Shown here one piece after another: positions 13,258-14,718 of a stretch of 14,718 nt of DNA. The position numbers and the translations under genes were made by a program. Origin of the DNA: Candidatus Peregrinibacteria bacterium. Its GTDB lineage: Bacteria; Patescibacteriota; Gracilibacteria; UBA1369; LOWO2-01-FULL-3. The notes beneath the pieces are model-generated. The model did not search any database, had not been told where the DNA came from, and saw only the letters and a program-made list of their open reading frames with translations. The stretch covers positions 1 through 14,718 of the forward strand of contig SLNK01000004.1 of NCBI GenBank assembly GCA_007133095.1, given 5' to 3'. Each line of letters opens with the position of its first letter. Position 1 is the first letter of the stretch.

Positions 13258-14718
13258 ATGACTGCCAAACTTTTTTCTTGCTCCATAAACGGGATAAATT
13301 GCCAGATCGTTGAAGTGGAAACCGATATCGCAAGGGGACTCCCCTCATTTTCTATTGTCGGGCTGGGAGACACCTCCGTACAGGAATCTAAGGAGAGGGT
13401 TAGAGCGGGAATAAAAAACAGCGGAGCAGTTTTGCCGGCATCAAAAAAAATTGTAAATCTTGCTCCTGCGGAAATAAAGAAACAGGGCTCTTTTTTTGAT
13501 CTGGCGACAGCCCTCGGGATTCTTGCGGCAAGCGGACAGATAAAAGTCGACAGGATAAATAACGCCGTTTTAGTGGGGGAATTGTCTCTAAACGGAGCAA
13601 TTCGCAGAATTCATGGAGCTTTGGCGATAACACAACACGCAAAGGAAAGCGGATTCAAAAAGATTTTCCTGCCGGCGGATAACGCAATGGAAGCGGCTTT
13701 TGTGGACGGGGTGGAAATATACACGCCCGGGTCATTGAAGGAAATGATTGATTTTTGCAACGGGCACTCAAATTTAAAACCGCGATCACACATAGATATA
13801 GAAAGATACAGGAGGGGGGTAAAGGAGCCGAAAAGTTTTTCTATTGGGGGAATAGTCGGCTTGAACAAGGTAAAAAGAGGGCTTTGTATAGCCGCAGCGG
13901 GAGGGCACAATGTTTTGTTGAGCGGGCCACCGGGAACGGGGAAAACGGTTCTTGCCAGAGCATTTTCCGAGCTTATTCCAGAGATGACAAAAGATGAAAT
14001 TATAGAAACTTCCAAAATTTTTTCCATTGCCGGACTTACGCGTGAGGATCGGCCGTTGGTAGTTAAGCGCCCGCTGAGAGAGGTCCACCACAGCGCGTCT
14101 CTCATTTCCATCGTGGGAGGAGGGAATGTTCCGCGCCCGGGAGAAATAACATTGGCACACAACGGAATCCTGTTTTTCGACGAGATCACGGAATTTTCAA
14201 TGAAGACCCTGGAAGCACTCCGCCAGCCATTGGAGAACGGGTTTATCAGCATAGGGAGGGGACACAGAACATGTCGTTTCCCTAGTAATTTTACATTTGT
14301 GGCAACCATGAATCCCTGCCCCTGCGGATATGACGGAGATCCCAAAATTCCATGTATTTGCACGGAATATCAAAAAACCCAATACCATAAGCGTCTTTCG
14401 GGGCCAATACGTGATCGGTTCGATATCGTTCTGGATGTTCCCAACGTTTCCATGTCCGATATTTTTTGCAAAGCGAGCCGTGAAAATAACTCCCTTGCGG
14501 TAGTAATAGAAAAGGCCTCCAAAATTCAAAAGAAAAGGTTTGAAGATGCGGATGAAGCAAAAAAGAATTCCGACATGACAACCGAAGATGTGAAGATTCA
14601 TTGTCGGCTGAATACAAGCGCAAGAAATTTTCTTGATAGGGCAAAGCAACACATAAAGCTTTCAAACAGGGGATATCTGAGAACACTAAAGATAGCCAGA
14701 ACAATAGCAGATATGGAA
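13258..14718 (+). CDS. comM: ComM/YifB-family Mg-chelatase-like AAA+ ATPase (3' end cut by window)
   Basis: An open frame of 487 codons from the ATG at 13258 runs off the right edge; full-length ComM is about 500-510 aa, so nearly all is present. The N-terminal lon-protease-like domain (about residues 1-170) starts with the typical AKLFSCSINGINCQIVEVE and SFSIVGLGDTSVQESKERV. The AAA+ domain has Walker A SGPPGTGKT (222-230), Walker B ILFFDEI (304-310), the VHHSASLISIVGGG stretch (about 276-289), and MNPCPCGY with CICTEYQ (about 351-371), a Cys-rich motif diagnostic of the family. ComM is a hexameric helicase promoting branch migration during natural transformation in Vibrio and Haemophilus. 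With yraN upstream, this points to DNA uptake or recombination. It follows the PEGA-like gene by 63 nt. Confidence 0.95.
   Translation, partial: MTAKLFSCSINGINCQIVEVETDIARGLPSFSIVGLGDTSVQESKERVRAGIKNSGAVLPASKKIVNLAPAEIKKQGSFFDLATALGILAASGQIKVDRINNAVLVGELSLNGAIRRIHGALAITQHAKESGFKKIFLPADNAMEAAFVDGVEIYTPGSLKEMIDFCNGHSNLKPRSHIDIERYRRGVKEPKSFSIGGIVGLNKVKRGLCIAAAGGHNVLLSGPPGTGKTVLARAFSELIPEMTKDEIIETSKIFSIAGLTREDRPLVVKRPLREVHHSASLISIVGGGNVPRPGEITLAHNGILFFDEITEFSMKTLEALRQPLENGFISIGRGHRTCRFPSNFTFVATMNPCPCGYDGDPKIPCICTEYQKTQYHKRLSGPIRDRFDIVLDVPNVSMSDIFCKASRENNSLAVVIEKASKIQKKRFEDADEAKKNSDMTTEDVKIHCRLNTSARNFLDRAKQHIKLSNRGYLRTLKIARTIADME

Noticed and set aside
13611..14363. Minus-strand 250-codon frame opposite comM
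   Set aside because: Antisense shadow of the ComM AAA+ domain, whose Walker motifs and Cys motif are intact on the plus strand.
1..14718. Alternative genetic code with TGA as glycine (Gracilibacteria/Absconditabacteria type)
   Set aside because: Several clearly bounded genes end at TGA (SpoU at 1109, DUF881 at 4502, yraN at 12209), and no in-frame TGA interrupts a conserved gene.

Overview
The window looks like a piece of a small bacterial genome from the Candidate Phyla Radiation (Patescibacteria, probably Parcubacteria-like). This is inferred from gene style, not from a search. Genes are tightly packed and often overlap by 1-17 nt. Base composition is AT-leaning. Convincing Shine-Dalgarno sequences are scarce, and at least two genes have promoters so close to the ATG that their mRNAs should be leaderless. 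TGA is used as a stop (ends of the SpoU, distal DUF881 and yraN genes), so the code is not the Gracilibacteria-type recoded one. No rRNA, tRNA or CRISPR was found.

Layout. (1) 1-3701, minus strand: a cell-surface operon. It starts with a secreted seven-bladed FG-GAP propeller carrying S-layer-homology domains, followed by a short SpoU/TrmH RNA methyltransferase, a membrane-anchored GH18-like TIM-barrel protein and the start of an unidentified gene. (2) 3702-4518: the most unusual part. A divergent gene encodes a 225-aa protein with an N-terminal helix-turn-helix, a long coiled coil and a C-terminal membrane segment. Its leader and the first half of its coding region hold about 20 copies of TAGACA/TGGACA on both strands, many spaced exactly 11 bp apart around a perfect 12-bp palindrome. 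This suggests a membrane-tethered DNA-binding protein with a clustered cognate site. (3) 4502-5839, minus strand: two tandem DUF881 membrane proteins. (4) 5938-6750, plus strand: murI (glutamate racemase). (5) 6754-6911: a GC-richer non-coding element with perfect 13-bp terminal inverted repeats and flanking TTA, fitted exactly between the stops of murI and guaA. (6) 6912-11734, minus strand: dnaB, then lysS and guaA; lysS and guaA overlap by one base behind a near-consensus leaderless promoter. GuaA is the long, eukaryote-like form. (7) 11844-14718, plus strand: yraN, a membrane-anchored PEGA-like/propeller protein and comM (cut by the window end), a DNA-uptake-type neighbourhood.

The housekeeping genes (murI, guaA, lysS, dnaB, yraN, comM) are confidently identified from motifs. 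The surface operon, the HTH-coiled-coil-membrane protein with its site array, and the inverted-repeat element are where new biology is most likely.
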